A model generated the notes under the pieces. The model had not been told where the DNA came from. It made no database searches and saw only the letters and a program-made list of their open reading frames with translations. Shown in pieces: positions 7,900 to 17,070 of a stretch of DNA of 36,602 bases. Within the stretch, counting starts at the first letter, position 1; the number at the start of each line of letters is the position of its first letter. The DNA is taken from assembly GCA_945868875.1 (NCBI GenBank), contig CAMBMW010000006.1, positions 1 through 36,602 of the forward strand, written 5' to 3'. A program made the translations under genes and the position numbers. This stretch comes from an uncultured Treponema sp. Lineage in GTDB: Bacteria; Spirochaetota; Spirochaetia; Treponematales; Treponemataceae.

Positions 7900-8045
7900 A
7901 GCTCAAATGTGAGTTTTTTATTTTTATATTTTGGGTGGTATTTTAAGGTACAAACTGATTTTGTACCTGCATGCACCACTACTATTGCGGTGATTTAGCG
8001 AATGAGCTACATTCACCATCGCTATCGTAAAAATTTTGGAGATAT
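7900..8045 (+). promoter_or_regulatory. Structured 5' leader of the efflux operon
   Basis: Three hairpins can be drawn. A weak CTCA/TGAG stem is followed by six T at 7902-7919. A perfect 9-bp hairpin at 7946-7968 has AGGTACAAA and TTTGTACCT around a 5-base loop. A two-part stem at 7989-8017 has GGTGA/TCACC outside TAGC/GCTA. The 7970-8017 part shares landmarks with the GC-rich element at 1494-1576. The stretch may act as an attenuator, hold an operator or be a repeat insertion; it matches no riboswitch I recognise. Confidence 0.4.
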
Positions 8046-8047
8046 GA

Positions 8048-9355
8048 ATGAAAAAAAAAGTACATTTTGTTCGTGCCAGGCGGTCGTTTTTCTTTTCAGC
8101 ATTTTTGTTTTTTTGTGGATTTTGTTTTGCCCAACAAAAGGAAACAAGAATCATCACTGTAGATGACGCAGTTTCGCTTGCTTTAGAAAACAACATTTCC
8201 ATAAAAAGAAATCAAATCACGCTGGAAACTCTTGAACTAAAAAATAAATATTCATGGAACTCAGTAAGTCCTTCTATCAGTGCCTCTGCAAATTATAATC
8301 AGCCTCTTGGGAATGGGAAAAATGATAATTATTCGTTGAATGCTTCAGGCTCAGTTTCCATTCGTCTTTCACCTTCTGTTTACACTTCCATTCAGAGTGC
8401 AAAACTTAATTACGAAATGGGAAAAATTTCTTATGAGCAGGCAGTTAAATCTGTAGAATTGGAAGTGCGAAATGCTTTTTATCAGATGTTATATGCAAAA
8501 GAAAATCTTTCACTTTTGGAACGAAATCTTGAAACTGCAAAACAGCGCTATAATCTTAATCTCGAAAAATATCAAAAAGGTCAACTCTCCGAACTTGATT
8601 TACTTTCTGCCCAATATAGTTATGAAAGTTTGATTCCAAATATCGAAGCCTCACAAATAACAATGGAAAACAATATGTCAACTTTCAAGCAGTTGCTTGG
8701 ACTTAATCAAACTGAAAGTATTGAATTGTCAGGCAGCCTTGATGATTTTCTTTCTTCTTTTGATTTTACATTTTCTTTTGATATAAATGAAATTCCTTCT
8801 ATGAAAAATTTGAATTATCAAATTGAGAGTGCAAAAAATCAGCTTTTGGCAACGCGCTTTTCAGCTTATGGTCCAAGTTTAAGTTTCGGTTTTTCAGCAG
8901 GCAAAGATTTGAAAAACACTGATTCAGATTTTACGTTTTCATTGTCTGCAGGAGTTTCTGTTCCTCTTGACGGATTTTTGCCATGGTCAAGTGGAGCATT
9001 AAGCATTGCCAATCAGAAAGCAACTTTAGAAGATTTAAAACTTCAGCTTGAAAACCAGAAAACAACACTCGAAATCCAAATTCAAAATTCTACAAAAAAA
9101 ATCATGCAGGCTCAAAGTCAGCTTGAATTACTTGAAAAAAATGTTGACCTTGCCCAAAAAAAATATGATATGACACAAACAGCTTACTCTCACGGTTCAA
9201 AAGATTTTCTGACACTTCAAGATTCAGCAAATTCTTTATTAAACGCGAAAATTTCTCTTATGAGTCAAAAGATTACACTTTTAAATGCTGTTTTATCTTT
9301 GGAAAACACTTTGGGCATTCCTTTTGGAACTCTGATGGATTCAGAATCTAAATAA
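8048..9355 (+). CDS. TolC-family outer membrane efflux protein
   Basis: 435-residue outer-membrane channel of a tripartite efflux system. A signal peptide (basic MKKKVHFVRARR, hydrophobic core, probable cut after Ala28 in CFA) is followed by the two-fold repeated helical arrangement of OEP proteins. Long polar helices lie around 105-180 and 310-420, with alternating beta-type segments such as SASANYNQ and FSLSAGVSVPL. There is no lipobox, so it is the non-lipidated type. The Shine-Dalgarno GGAG lies 6-7 bases before the ATG. It is first of four genes in one direction (this, fusion protein, RND pump, PII-like), so it should be the exit duct of that pump. The substrate cannot be read from sequence. 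Confidence 0.9.
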   Translation: MKKKVHFVRARRSFFFSAFLFFCGFCFAQQKETRIITVDDAVSLALENNISIKRNQITLETLELKNKYSWNSVSPSISASANYNQPLGNGKNDNYSLNASGSVSIRLSPSVYTSIQSAKLNYEMGKISYEQAVKSVELEVRNAFYQMLYAKENLSLLERNLETAKQRYNLNLEKYQKGQLSELDLLSAQYSYESLIPNIEASQITMENNMSTFKQLLGLNQTESIELSGSLDDFLSSFDFTFSFDINEIPSMKNLNYQIESAKNQLLATRFSAYGPSLSFGFSAGKDLKNTDSDFTFSLSAGVSVPLDGFLPWSSGALSIANQKATLEDLKLQLENQKTTLEIQIQNSTKKIMQAQSQLELLEKNVDLAQKKYDMTQTAYSHGSKDFLTLQDSANSLLNAKISLMSQKITLLNAVLSLENTLGIPFGTLMDSESK

Positions 9356-9393
9356 ACTTGACAAATAAAATATTAATATATTGAGGGAAAACG

Positions 9394-10557
9394 ATGCAAA
9401 AAACTACAAAGATTATTGTAACTCATGTAATTGTGGGAGTTATTTTGATACTGACTTTTCTTGCAGTCAAAATGATTGGCTCTTCAAAAAAAAGTGCTTC
9501 TGGAATGCCTGGAATGATGCCGCCTGCAAATTCTATGGCAGGAGGAGGCGCTGGTGGTGGAGGTGCCGGGAATGGCGGTACCGCTAAACCTGGTAGCAGT
9601 ACTTCTAAAGAAGCGGCAGCTGGTAACGGCACATCGGGTGCTGGCGCAGGAAATGCAAACGGAGGCACTGGAATGGGTACCAATGACGCTGGTAAAAATG
9701 GGATGGCAGCTGCTGGAAATACAATGCCTGGTAATGCTAATTCAAATACCAGCGGTAAAAAATCACAAACTGTTACACCGGTGCGAACAGTTGTTGCTAA
9801 CGAAGTCATTTTGCAAGATTACGTTATGACAAGTGGTGATATTCAAACTCAAACATCAATAGAAGTTTTCCCTTCGATTGGTGGAACAGTAGTTCAAATG
9901 AATGTTTCACTTGGTTCTCCAGTCAAAAAAGGGGAAGTCATCGGATACATTGATCCTTCAGAACCGGGAAGTTATTATGCAAAATCTCCGATTACTTGTC
10001 CTATTAGTGGAAGCATCTTGTCTGCTCCAGCAAAACCTGGTCAAAAAGTGCAAGCCAGTTCTGTCATTACAAAAATCGGTGATATCGAAAATCTTCAGAT
10101 TTCTGCAAAAATTCCAGAACGTTATGTTGCTGAACTTGCAGTTGGACAAAAAGCCGAAATCAAACTGGAAGCGTATCCTGATGTCAGCTTTTCTGCTTCA
10201 GTTGTAAGAATTTCTCCTGTCGTAGATTCAGCAACTCGCACAAAAGAAATAATTTTAAATTTTGATAAAAAAGACAGTCGCATAAATGCCGGAATGTTTG
10301 CAAAAGTCAAACTTTTTACATCAGCTTATAAAGGTACATTTGCTATCGGACAAGATTCCATCGTTTCGAATTCTGACAAAAATTATCTGTTTGTTGTTAA
10401 TGATGATGATACAGTTTCTAAGCGGGAAGTAACACTTGGAAAAAATGTTGACGGATATTATCAGATTTTAAGTGGAATCGAATTTGGCGAAACAGTTGTA
10501 ACAGAAGGAATGCTCACTTTGTACGAAGGTGCAAAAGTGCGTGATATTGGAAAATAA
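9394..10557 (+). CDS. RND efflux membrane fusion protein with Gly/Ala/Asn-rich linker
   Basis: 387-residue periplasmic adaptor. An N-terminal membrane anchor (about 7-28) is followed by a low-complexity Gly/Ala/Asn/Met/Pro/Ser stretch (about 38-122). The HlyD-type core comes next: lipoyl half-motif VFPSIGGTVVQMNVSLGSPVKKGEVIGYID, its partner PISGSILSAPAKPGQKV, and the beta-barrel and membrane-proximal domains up to TEGMLTLYEGAKV. The alpha-hairpin between the lipoyl halves is nearly absent, as in some short adaptors. The linker is GC-rich and much longer than usual. It probably spans periplasmic distance to the TolC-like partner. The Shine-Dalgarno GAGGG is clear. It lies 38 bases after the TolC-like gene and 31 before the pump. 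Confidence 0.88.
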   Translation: MQKTTKIIVTHVIVGVILILTFLAVKMIGSSKKSASGMPGMMPPANSMAGGGAGGGGAGNGGTAKPGSSTSKEAAAGNGTSGAGAGNANGGTGMGTNDAGKNGMAAAGNTMPGNANSNTSGKKSQTVTPVRTVVANEVILQDYVMTSGDIQTQTSIEVFPSIGGTVVQMNVSLGSPVKKGEVIGYIDPSEPGSYYAKSPITCPISGSILSAPAKPGQKVQASSVITKIGDIENLQISAKIPERYVAELAVGQKAEIKLEAYPDVSFSASVVRISPVVDSATRTKEIILNFDKKDSRINAGMFAKVKLFTSAYKGTFAIGQDSIVSNSDKNYLFVVNDDDTVSKREVTLGKNVDGYYQILSGIEFGETVVTEGMLTLYEGAKVRDIGK

Positions 10558-10588
10558 TTTATTTGAATTTTTATAGGATGAAAAAAAT

Positions 10589-13500
10589 ATGAGTCTTTCA
10601 AGAAAAACAATGGATCACCCGATTCTTGTACTTATGATTTTTACACTTTTGGGACTTTTGGGAATTTTTACATTCAGCAAGATTGCCATCGCTTTGTTTC
10701 CAGAAACAGAAAACCCAGTTCTGCAAATAATGACAACTTATTCAAATGCGGGACCTGAATCAATAGAAAAAACAATCACAAAACCTATAGAAAGTGCAGT
10801 TGCCAGCGTAAACGGATTGCAAAGCATATCTTCCACTTCAAGCGAAGGTTCTTCATCAGTTCAACTCATTTTTGATTACGGCACAGATTTAGATGTTGCA
10901 GTTGATGATATAAGGCAAAAACTCGAAAGAGTTACAAGAAGCCTGCCAGATGCAGCAGGTTCTCCTTCAATCATGCGTTTTGGAAGTGACAGCATGCCTA
11001 TAATGAGAATTCTTGTACGCGGAAATCGTTCCGCAGACGATCTTAAAAAAATCGCTGAGAATTCGATTATTGATGTTCTCGAGCAGGCAGATGGAGTTGC
11101 AGAAGCTGATGTAATGGGCGGACGAGCAATTCAGGTGAATATTGAACTTGATTCAAGTAGACTTCAAGCTTATGGTTTTACAATTCCAACAATTACTTCA
11201 GCACTTTCCAAACAAAATCTTGAACTTGGTGGCGGAAAAGTTCAAGAAGGAACAAAAAATTACATTGTAAGAACAACCGGAGAATACACAAGCATAGATG
11301 AAATCAACGATACTGTTATTGCCACAGTAAACGGTTACAATGTAAAACTTCGCGATGTCGGAAATGCTTATTTGGGATATGCTCAAACATCACAAGAAAG
11401 TTACATCAATGGAGAACAAGGTGTTTATGTTTCCATCACAAAACAGTCAGGTTCAAATTCTGTAAATGTTGCAAACAGCGTTTATAAAAAAATCGACCAG
11501 TTGCAGGAAACACTGCCATCAGACATCACTTTGGAAATCATTTCAGATGACACAGAATCAATTCGTGAAACAATTAATATTCTCGTGGAATCTTTGTTGC
11601 AAGGTTTAATTTTATCGATTGTGATTTTGTGGGTTTTCCTTCAGAGTTTTAAATCTACGATAATAATCGGCATTTCAATTCCATTGTCCATGATTGTAAC
11701 TCTTTTTGCAATGAGTATGTTTGGCATCACTTTGAACATGATGACATTGACAGGACTTATACTTGGACTTGGTATGGTCGTTGATGCATCCATCGTTATG
11801 ATAGAAAACATTTATTCATACAGACAGCGTGGTGCAAGACCAAAAGTGGCGGCAATTCTTGGAAGTCAGGAAATGCTTATGTCTGTCATTTCGGGAAACC
11901 TTACAACAATTTGTGTTTTCGTACCATTTTTATTCTTCATAGAAGATTTAGGAATGATGGGACAGATGTTTCAAGGAATTATTTTCACAATCGTAATTGC
12001 CCTTGTTTCATCTTTACTTGTTGCAATTTTCCTTGTACCTGTTCTTGCAGGAAAATTCCTTCCACTAACAAACAGAAATGAAAAACCAGTAAGAAATCCT
12101 GTTTTTAAATTTCTGTACGGAATTTTCCAGAAAGTTATCAGTATTTTTACAAACGGATATGCAAAACTTTTAAAACTTTGTCTTAATAACCGTCTGATTA
12201 CTCTGGTTGCAGCTTGCGCTGTTTTAGTAATCGCATTTGCAATGATTCCTACAATGAAAATCAATTTGATGCCAGGCGGACAATCAGATTCAGTAACACT
12301 CAATATTACATTACCAGTTGGAACAACTTTTGAAGAAACAAAAAAAGTCTTACTTGCATTCGAAAATTATGTTAATACAGAAATTCAGGGTGCAAAAAAC
12401 ATAACAACTTCTATTGGTTCAAGCGGTAGAAACAGTTCCACAAACAGAGGTTCCATTCAAATTTCTTTGCCAGATTCAGAAAATCAAATAGATTCAGCTC
12501 AGGTAATGGAACAAAAACTTCGTGCTCATTTTGATGAATTTCCAGGTGCAACATTCAGCTTTAGAGGTGGAATGCGAAGTCAGATGTTTGGAGCGGATAT
12601 TGATATAGTTTTACGTTCAAATGATTTGGACGCTGCTTTGGACACAGCAGATAAAATTGCCGAAGTTATCAGTGCAAATGCAGAATGTGGCGAACCTTCT
12701 ATCAGCATGGACAAAGGACTTCCACAAGTTGAGGTTGTAATTGATCGTCAGCGTGCTTATGATTTTGGGGTTGATATTACAACAGTTGCCAGAGAAATAA
12801 ACTATGCAATCAACGGAACAACAGCATGTGTTTATCGTTCGAATGGTGAAGATTACGATGTTGTAGTTTCTTATCGCCCAGAGGACAGAAAAACAATAGA
12901 CGATTTGGAATCAATATACGTGCGCGGTTCAAACGGAATGGTTAGCGTTGCAAATTTTGCTACCCTCAAAAAAGGACTAGGACCAGTTTCTATCAATCGC
13001 GAAAATCAATCGAGAATTATTCACGTAACTGCTAGCATTTTAACAGACACAAATGCAAATATTATTGAAGACCAGATAAAAGAAGGCATAAACTCATCTT
13101 TCATCATTCCAGATTCTGTAAGCGTAACTTACGAAGGTTCATGGGGCGACACAATGGAACAGATGAGTCTTTACTTGAAAATCATTGCAATGGCTGTAAT
13201 TCTCGTTTTTGGCGTAATGGCTGCAACTTACGAAAGCTGGAAGGCTCCACTTATCAACCTTGCCACAATGCCGTTCCTCGTAATTGGTGTAATTTTCCTT
13301 TATAAAATAATCGGACAGGCAATTTCTTTGATGTCAATGGTCGGAATTATCATGCTTGTTGGAATTGTTGTAAACAACGGAATCATTCTTGTTGACTACA
13401 CAAACCTGCTTGTGGGACGCGGTGTTCCACTAAAAGATGCGTGTTATCAGGCTGGAAAAAGTCGTTTCCGACCAGTTTTGATGACCACTTTGACGACAAT

Positions 13501-13729
13501 TCTTGGAATGCTTCCTATGTGTTTTGCTTCCGGCGGACAGTCAGAAATGGTTCAGCCAATTTCACTTGCCGTTGTAGGAGGACTTATTTCAAGTACGTTC
13601 ATTACACTGCTTGTAATTCCAGTATTATACAGTCTTGTGATGAAATCATTTAAAAAGAAAAAACGAATGATAAAACTTGAAGGAATTGAATATAATCAAA
13701 AAGAGACAGTAGAACTAAACACAAAATAG
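10589..13729 (+). CDS. RND-family efflux permease (AcrB/HAE1-like)
   Basis: 1046-residue inner-membrane proton-driven pump, full length for the family. The N-terminal TM helix is followed by the SIEKTITKPIESAV porter start, and two large periplasmic loops (about 40-330 and 560-870) separate the TM bundles. In TM4 the pattern is VVDASIVMIEN: one Asp of the AcrB Asp-Asp pair is kept and the second is Ala. In TM10 the AcrB Lys position falls in VVNNGIILVDY, an Asn. These replacements fit the non-proteobacterial RND subclass rather than a broken pump. Export of hydrophobic drugs or other amphiphiles is plausible, and metal export less so, since no Met-rich metal path is obvious. The Shine-Dalgarno is AGGATG. 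The PII-like gene follows 10 bases later. Confidence 0.93.
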   Translation: MSLSRKTMDHPILVLMIFTLLGLLGIFTFSKIAIALFPETENPVLQIMTTYSNAGPESIEKTITKPIESAVASVNGLQSISSTSSEGSSSVQLIFDYGTDLDVAVDDIRQKLERVTRSLPDAAGSPSIMRFGSDSMPIMRILVRGNRSADDLKKIAENSIIDVLEQADGVAEADVMGGRAIQVNIELDSSRLQAYGFTIPTITSALSKQNLELGGGKVQEGTKNYIVRTTGEYTSIDEINDTVIATVNGYNVKLRDVGNAYLGYAQTSQESYINGEQGVYVSITKQSGSNSVNVANSVYKKIDQLQETLPSDITLEIISDDTESIRETINILVESLLQGLILSIVILWVFLQSFKSTIIIGISIPLSMIVTLFAMSMFGITLNMMTLTGLILGLGMVVDASIVMIENIYSYRQRGARPKVAAILGSQEMLMSVISGNLTTICVFVPFLFFIEDLGMMGQMFQGIIFTIVIALVSSLLVAIFLVPVLAGKFLPLTNRNEKPVRNPVFKFLYGIFQKVISIFTNGYAKLLKLCLNNRLITLVAACAVLVIAFAMIPTMKINLMPGGQSDSVTLNITLPVGTTFEETKKVLLAFENYVNTEIQGAKNITTSIGSSGRNSSTNRGSIQISLPDSENQIDSAQVMEQKLRAHFDEFPGATFSFRGGMRSQMFGADIDIVLRSNDLDAALDTADKIAEVISANAECGEPSISMDKGLPQVEVVIDRQRAYDFGVDITTVAREINYAINGTTACVYRSNGEDYDVVVSYRPEDRKTIDDLESIYVRGSNGMVSVANFATLKKGLGPVSINRENQSRIIHVTASILTDTNANIIEDQIKEGINSSFIIPDSVSVTYEGSWGDTMEQMSLYLKIIAMAVILVFGVMAATYESWKAPLINLATMPFLVIGVIFLYKIIGQAISLMSMVGIIMLVGIVVNNGIILVDYTNLLVGRGVPLKDACYQAGKSRFRPVLMTTLTTILGMLPMCFASGGQSEMVQPISLAVVGGLISSTFITLLVIPVLYSLVMKSFKKKKRMIKLEGIEYNQKETVELNTK

Positions 13730-13739
13730 GAGTGATTTT

Positions 13740-14096
13740 ATGGCAGAAAGTAATGAAAAAAATAATGAAAATATTTCTGATAAACAAGATAATCAAAATC
13801 AGATTGAATATCGTGTGGAAATAATCTGTAATCAATCAATACAAGATGATGTGATTGAACTTTTGGAACAAGAAATACAAGATATTCAATATACGGTTAT
13901 TGAAAATGTAAATGGAAAAGGCTTAAGTTCAAAAAAACTTGGAAACACAACGTGGCCGGAAATGAATTTTTTGCTTTTTGCCTATACTGATTTGTCTGGA
14001 GCAAAAAAAATCAAAATTATTGTTGAAGCACTAAAAAAGAAATTTCCAAAAGAAGGAATCAGCATATTCTTTTCAAAATGCGAAATTCTTGCATAA
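13740..14096 (+). CDS. PII-like small protein encoded with the RND pump
   Basis: 118 residues. A polar, disordered-looking start (about 1-22, rich in Asn/Glu/Asp) precedes one compact alpha/beta domain. The pattern is beta YRVEIICN, helix DDVIELLEQEI, beta QYTVIENVNGKG, loop, beta MNFLLFAYTD, helix AKKIKIIVEALKKKF and beta GISIFFSKCEI. This is the ferredoxin-like order of the PII/CutA superfamily and resembles DUF3240-type proteins found beside RND efflux genes. Its AGGAG ribosome-binding site and 10-base spacing after the pump gene put it in the efflux operon. A regulatory role on the pump is inference. There is no typical PII T-loop signature. No strong terminator is seen in the 63 bases after it. 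Confidence 0.6.
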   Translation: MAESNEKNNENISDKQDNQNQIEYRVEIICNQSIQDDVIELLEQEIQDIQYTVIENVNGKGLSSKKLGNTTWPEMNFLLFAYTDLSGAKKIKIIVEALKKKFPKEGISIFFSKCEILA

Positions 14097-14159
14097 AAAA
14101 AATTGACTGAACATTTGCTCTTGAACATTTTAATTTGTCCATTTGCAATAAAAAACAAA

Positions 14160-15122
14160 TTAAAGCGGATTGAAAGCCCTGTCTTTCCAACATTCCACAA
14201 CACGAAGTTGCCCTTCCAAATCTTTGTGGAGTGTTGTTTTAAAATGATGGGAACTGGCAATTTTTTGGGCATCCAAAGCATTATATTCGCCAGTTTCCAT
14301 CAAGATTACACCTTCAGGACAAAGATGATTATAACACTGTGGCAAAAGTGAACGGATGATTTCAAGTCCGTCATCAGTCTGTGAAAAATCACCGGGCATG
14401 AAGCCGTTCTTTTTTTGAGTACAAACATCGCCGTCAAGTGCTAAACGTGGTTCATTTCTTCCATCCCGTAAGAGTTCTTCTACCATTTCATGGGGAACAT
14501 AAGGAGGATTTGTCAAAATGACATCAAAAGTCCATCCTCCATCATTTGAAAACTGTTCAAAAAGATTTGAACGCACAAAACGCACTTTATCAGACGGAAT
14601 TCCAAGTTTTTTTGCATTCTGCATAGCAATTTCCAAAGCTGCAGGAGAAATATCCGCGAGAGTAAATTTTGGAAGATTAGCGGATGAAATCTTATATATA
14701 TCGATTAATGCTTTTGCAACAGAAAGCCCAATGCATCCCGAACCAGTGCACATATCACAAACAGTCAAAATCAGATTTGGATGATTTTCCATTTTTTCCA
14801 GAATAATCTCAATCCCGCGTTCCACAAGAATTTCCGTATCAGGTTTTGGAATCAAAACAGCGGGCGAAACATCAAATTCATACCCAAAAAAATCTTTTTT
14901 TCCAGTGATGTAAGCAATAGGAAGACCTGTTTTACGTTTTTGAACAGCCTGAAGAAGTAAGTTTTCCTGCTCAGGCAAGATTTCCTTTTTATAATTCAAA
15001 AGAATCTGCGTTTTATTAAAATCCAAAAAATGTTCAAGTAGAACATTTACATCAAGCATAGGAGAAGGCGAGTTTTTTAATTCATTTAATGCATACTTTT
15101 TAAAATCTTCAATTGTCATCAT
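14160..15122 (-). CDS. prmC: Peptide chain release factor N5-glutamine methyltransferase
   Basis: SAM-dependent cytoplasmic enzyme that methylates the Gln of the GGQ motif in release factors. The protein is 320 residues, slightly longer than the usual ~280. A helical N-terminal domain (about 1-80) precedes IPKPDTEILVE (91-101). Next come the SAM-binding motif DMCTGSGCIGLSVAKA (123-138) and the catalytic NPPY at 205-208 in TNPPYVPHE. Two adjacent ATGs (15122 and 15119) are possible starts, and neither has a Shine-Dalgarno. It lies 37 bases after the GGDEF gene that follows prfA, so enzyme and substrate gene are still in one minus-strand cluster. A rare insertion (YKISSANL, about 143-150) sits after the SAM motif. 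Confidence 0.92.
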   Translation of the reverse strand: MMTIEDFKKYALNELKNSPSPMLDVNVLLEHFLDFNKTQILLNYKKEILPEQENLLLQAVQKRKTGLPIAYITGKKDFFGYEFDVSPAVLIPKPDTEILVERGIEIILEKMENHPNLILTVCDMCTGSGCIGLSVAKALIDIYKISSANLPKFTLADISPAALEIAMQNAKKLGIPSDKVRFVRSNLFEQFSNDGGWTFDVILTNPPYVPHEMVEELLRDGRNEPRLALDGDVCTQKKNGFMPGDFSQTDDGLEIIRSLLPQCYNHLCPEGVILMETGEYNALDAQKIASSHHFKTTLHKDLEGQLRVVECWKDRAFNPL

Positions 15123-15159
15123 TCAAAGTTAGTAAATAAAATACCATATTTTCAAAAAA

Positions 15160-17067
15160 TTATTTCCTGCGGTTTTTCTTTGCAATTTTTTTCTTGTACA
15201 TCAATTCGTCGGCAAAAGAAAGCATAGCATCAAAATTTTTGTCACAAGATGAATGAATGCCAATGCTTGCAGAAACTTTATAAGGATTGCCTGAATTCAC
15301 ATTATATTCTTCTATATAATTATTGATTTTATCTTCGATAGACTTGGGGTCAACTTTTTTTGTGAATAGAGCTAGAATTTCATCTCCACCATAGCGGCAA
15401 CAAATACATTCATTTGAATCGAATGAACTCAAAAAAGCATTTGCAACAGTTTTAATGGCAATATCACCATGTGCATGACCGTAAGTATCGTTGATTGTTT
15501 TAAGATTGTCTAAATCACACATCATAAGCGTCAAAAACTCGACTTTATCATTCTTTTTGAGCGCTTCAAACATTTTCAAAAAAGCTGTTCTGTTGTAAAG
15601 TCCTGTTAAAGCATCTAGACTGTACATTCTTTCAATGCGATTTTGAAGATAATGCTGATATTGTAACGTTCTGAACCCAAAAAGTGCATTGCTAATCCAA
15701 GTCGTAATCTGAGAAACTCTGTTAAAATTTTCTTTATGATAAAAATCAAAATAAAAAACAAGATAACCAAGCGTCAAATCAATATGATTAAGTGGAGAAA
15801 AAATCAAAGGTTTTTTAATATCAAAAAGTTCATCAATATTATAAACTAAATCTTTTGTATCAAAAAGTTTTTTTTCGTTCTGAGGAGAAGTTGGATCAAA
15901 AAGTACGTACATCATATCGCCATAAACAGACTGCGTGTGAGAAGTATTTGGACAGTTTTCATCAGAAATACATTCTGCCTTCAAAAAACATTTCACATTA
16001 ATTTTTAAAGTTTCGTGCATTTTTTGCGCAACTTCATCAAGACTGGAACATTCCTGAATAGAAAAAGAAAGCTGGCTGTAAATATATTCTTCGTCTCGGA
16101 AAAGATTATAGTAAGTTCCTAAACTAGTGATAAATTCCAAAGATTGATTTGAAAAAGATTTAGAAAAACTGCTTAAAGATGAGTTTGAAGCACAGCCGCA
16201 GGATTCAGAAATGATTAAATTCGGTTCAATAAATTTTGAAAACGGTTTAAGTTGTGGATTTTCTTTTATCTCATTGTCTATCTGTAAAATGAATTTTGCA
16301 ACTTCAATTCCAAGCATCTGGAAGCTGCACAAAGCCGAAGTAATTTTTGGATTTGAATAAAAAATGTACTCAATGCCGTCAAACCCCGTAACAAGCACAT
16401 CACGAGGACATTTATATCCATTTCGTCGAAGTACAGAAACAGCCGCAATCGCCATAGAATCATTTGCACAAATAATCGCACCAGGAACACGTCCTTCATC
16501 AACAAGTTTTTGAACAGCTTTTTTTGCAGGTTCTTCCCAAAAATCACCGAAACTTATCATAGACTCATCAAAATGAATTTTATGTTCGGCAAGAACTTCC
16601 TTAAAAGCTTCAAGACGTTCATTTGAAACATCACTGTCCTGACGACCACACAAAAAATGTAAATCAGTTACATTATGCTGCTCAATTATATGTTTTGTAA
16701 TTTTTCGGATTCCAAGTTTGTGATTAAATCCAATATTAAAATATTCAGAATTTGTTCCACCAAAAACAAACGTTGGAATATTGTGAGCTTTTGCTTTTTG
16801 GAGGATACCGTTTTTAACCTCAGCATTTAACAGATTTTCATTTGAAACAAAAACTGCATCAGCAATTTCGTAATTTATAAGGTCAAAAATTTTTGCTTCA
16901 CCTTTGGAATTATCTGTTTTTAAAAATAAATCAGTTAATGTTGAAAAAATTAGAATTCTCCAACCATGAAGAACCAAATCATCATTCAATGCGGAAATAA
17001 AATAATTAAAATTGCTTTCGTGAATCCTAGAAGTACAATAGACTAAAATTTTATATCCGTTTAGCAT
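15160..17067 (-). CDS. Diguanylate cyclase with LacI-type ligand-binding sensor
   Basis: 635-residue cytoplasmic protein with no signal peptide or TM segment. Residues about 1-285 form a periplasmic-binding-protein/LacI-like sensor without the DNA-binding helix-turn-helix. Typical phrases are GAIICANDSMAIAAVSVLRR and VLVTGFDGIEY, and it ends at ESCGC (about 291-295). A middle GAF-like or linker region (about 310-460) follows. The C-terminal GGDEF domain starts DALTGLYNRTAF and carries CDLDNLKTINDTYGH and the active-site loop RYGGDEI, so it should make c-di-GMP from GTP. No RxxD inhibitory site precedes the loop. It starts 3 bases after the prfA stop, so it is probably translated from the prfA mRNA, and prmC follows. 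The ligand is probably a small molecule such as a sugar or nucleoside, but this is inferred only from fold type. Confidence 0.88.
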   Translation of the reverse strand: MLNGYKILVYCTSRIHESNFNYFISALNDDLVLHGWRILIFSTLTDLFLKTDNSKGEAKIFDLINYEIADAVFVSNENLLNAEVKNGILQKAKAHNIPTFVFGGTNSEYFNIGFNHKLGIRKITKHIIEQHNVTDLHFLCGRQDSDVSNERLEAFKEVLAEHKIHFDESMISFGDFWEEPAKKAVQKLVDEGRVPGAIICANDSMAIAAVSVLRRNGYKCPRDVLVTGFDGIEYIFYSNPKITSALCSFQMLGIEVAKFILQIDNEIKENPQLKPFSKFIEPNLIISESCGCASNSSLSSFSKSFSNQSLEFITSLGTYYNLFRDEEYIYSQLSFSIQECSSLDEVAQKMHETLKINVKCFLKAECISDENCPNTSHTQSVYGDMMYVLFDPTSPQNEKKLFDTKDLVYNIDELFDIKKPLIFSPLNHIDLTLGYLVFYFDFYHKENFNRVSQITTWISNALFGFRTLQYQHYLQNRIERMYSLDALTGLYNRTAFLKMFEALKKNDKVEFLTLMMCDLDNLKTINDTYGHAHGDIAIKTVANAFLSSFDSNECICCRYGGDEILALFTKKVDPKSIEDKINNYIEEYNVNSGNPYKVSASIGIHSSCDKNFDAMLSFADELMYKKKIAKKNRRK

Positions 17068-17070
17068 CTT

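Noticed and set aside
9423-9809. Minus-strand 128-residue Pro/Ala-rich frame opposite the fusion protein
   Set aside because: Mirror of the Gly/Ala-rich linker; the sense frame has strong family motifs.
12589-13400. RND pump suspected of being inactive because the second TM4 Asp and the TM10 Lys are replaced
   Set aside because: VDxS...EN and VNNxI..(V/L)DY are common in non-proteobacterial RND pumps, so this is a subclass trait.
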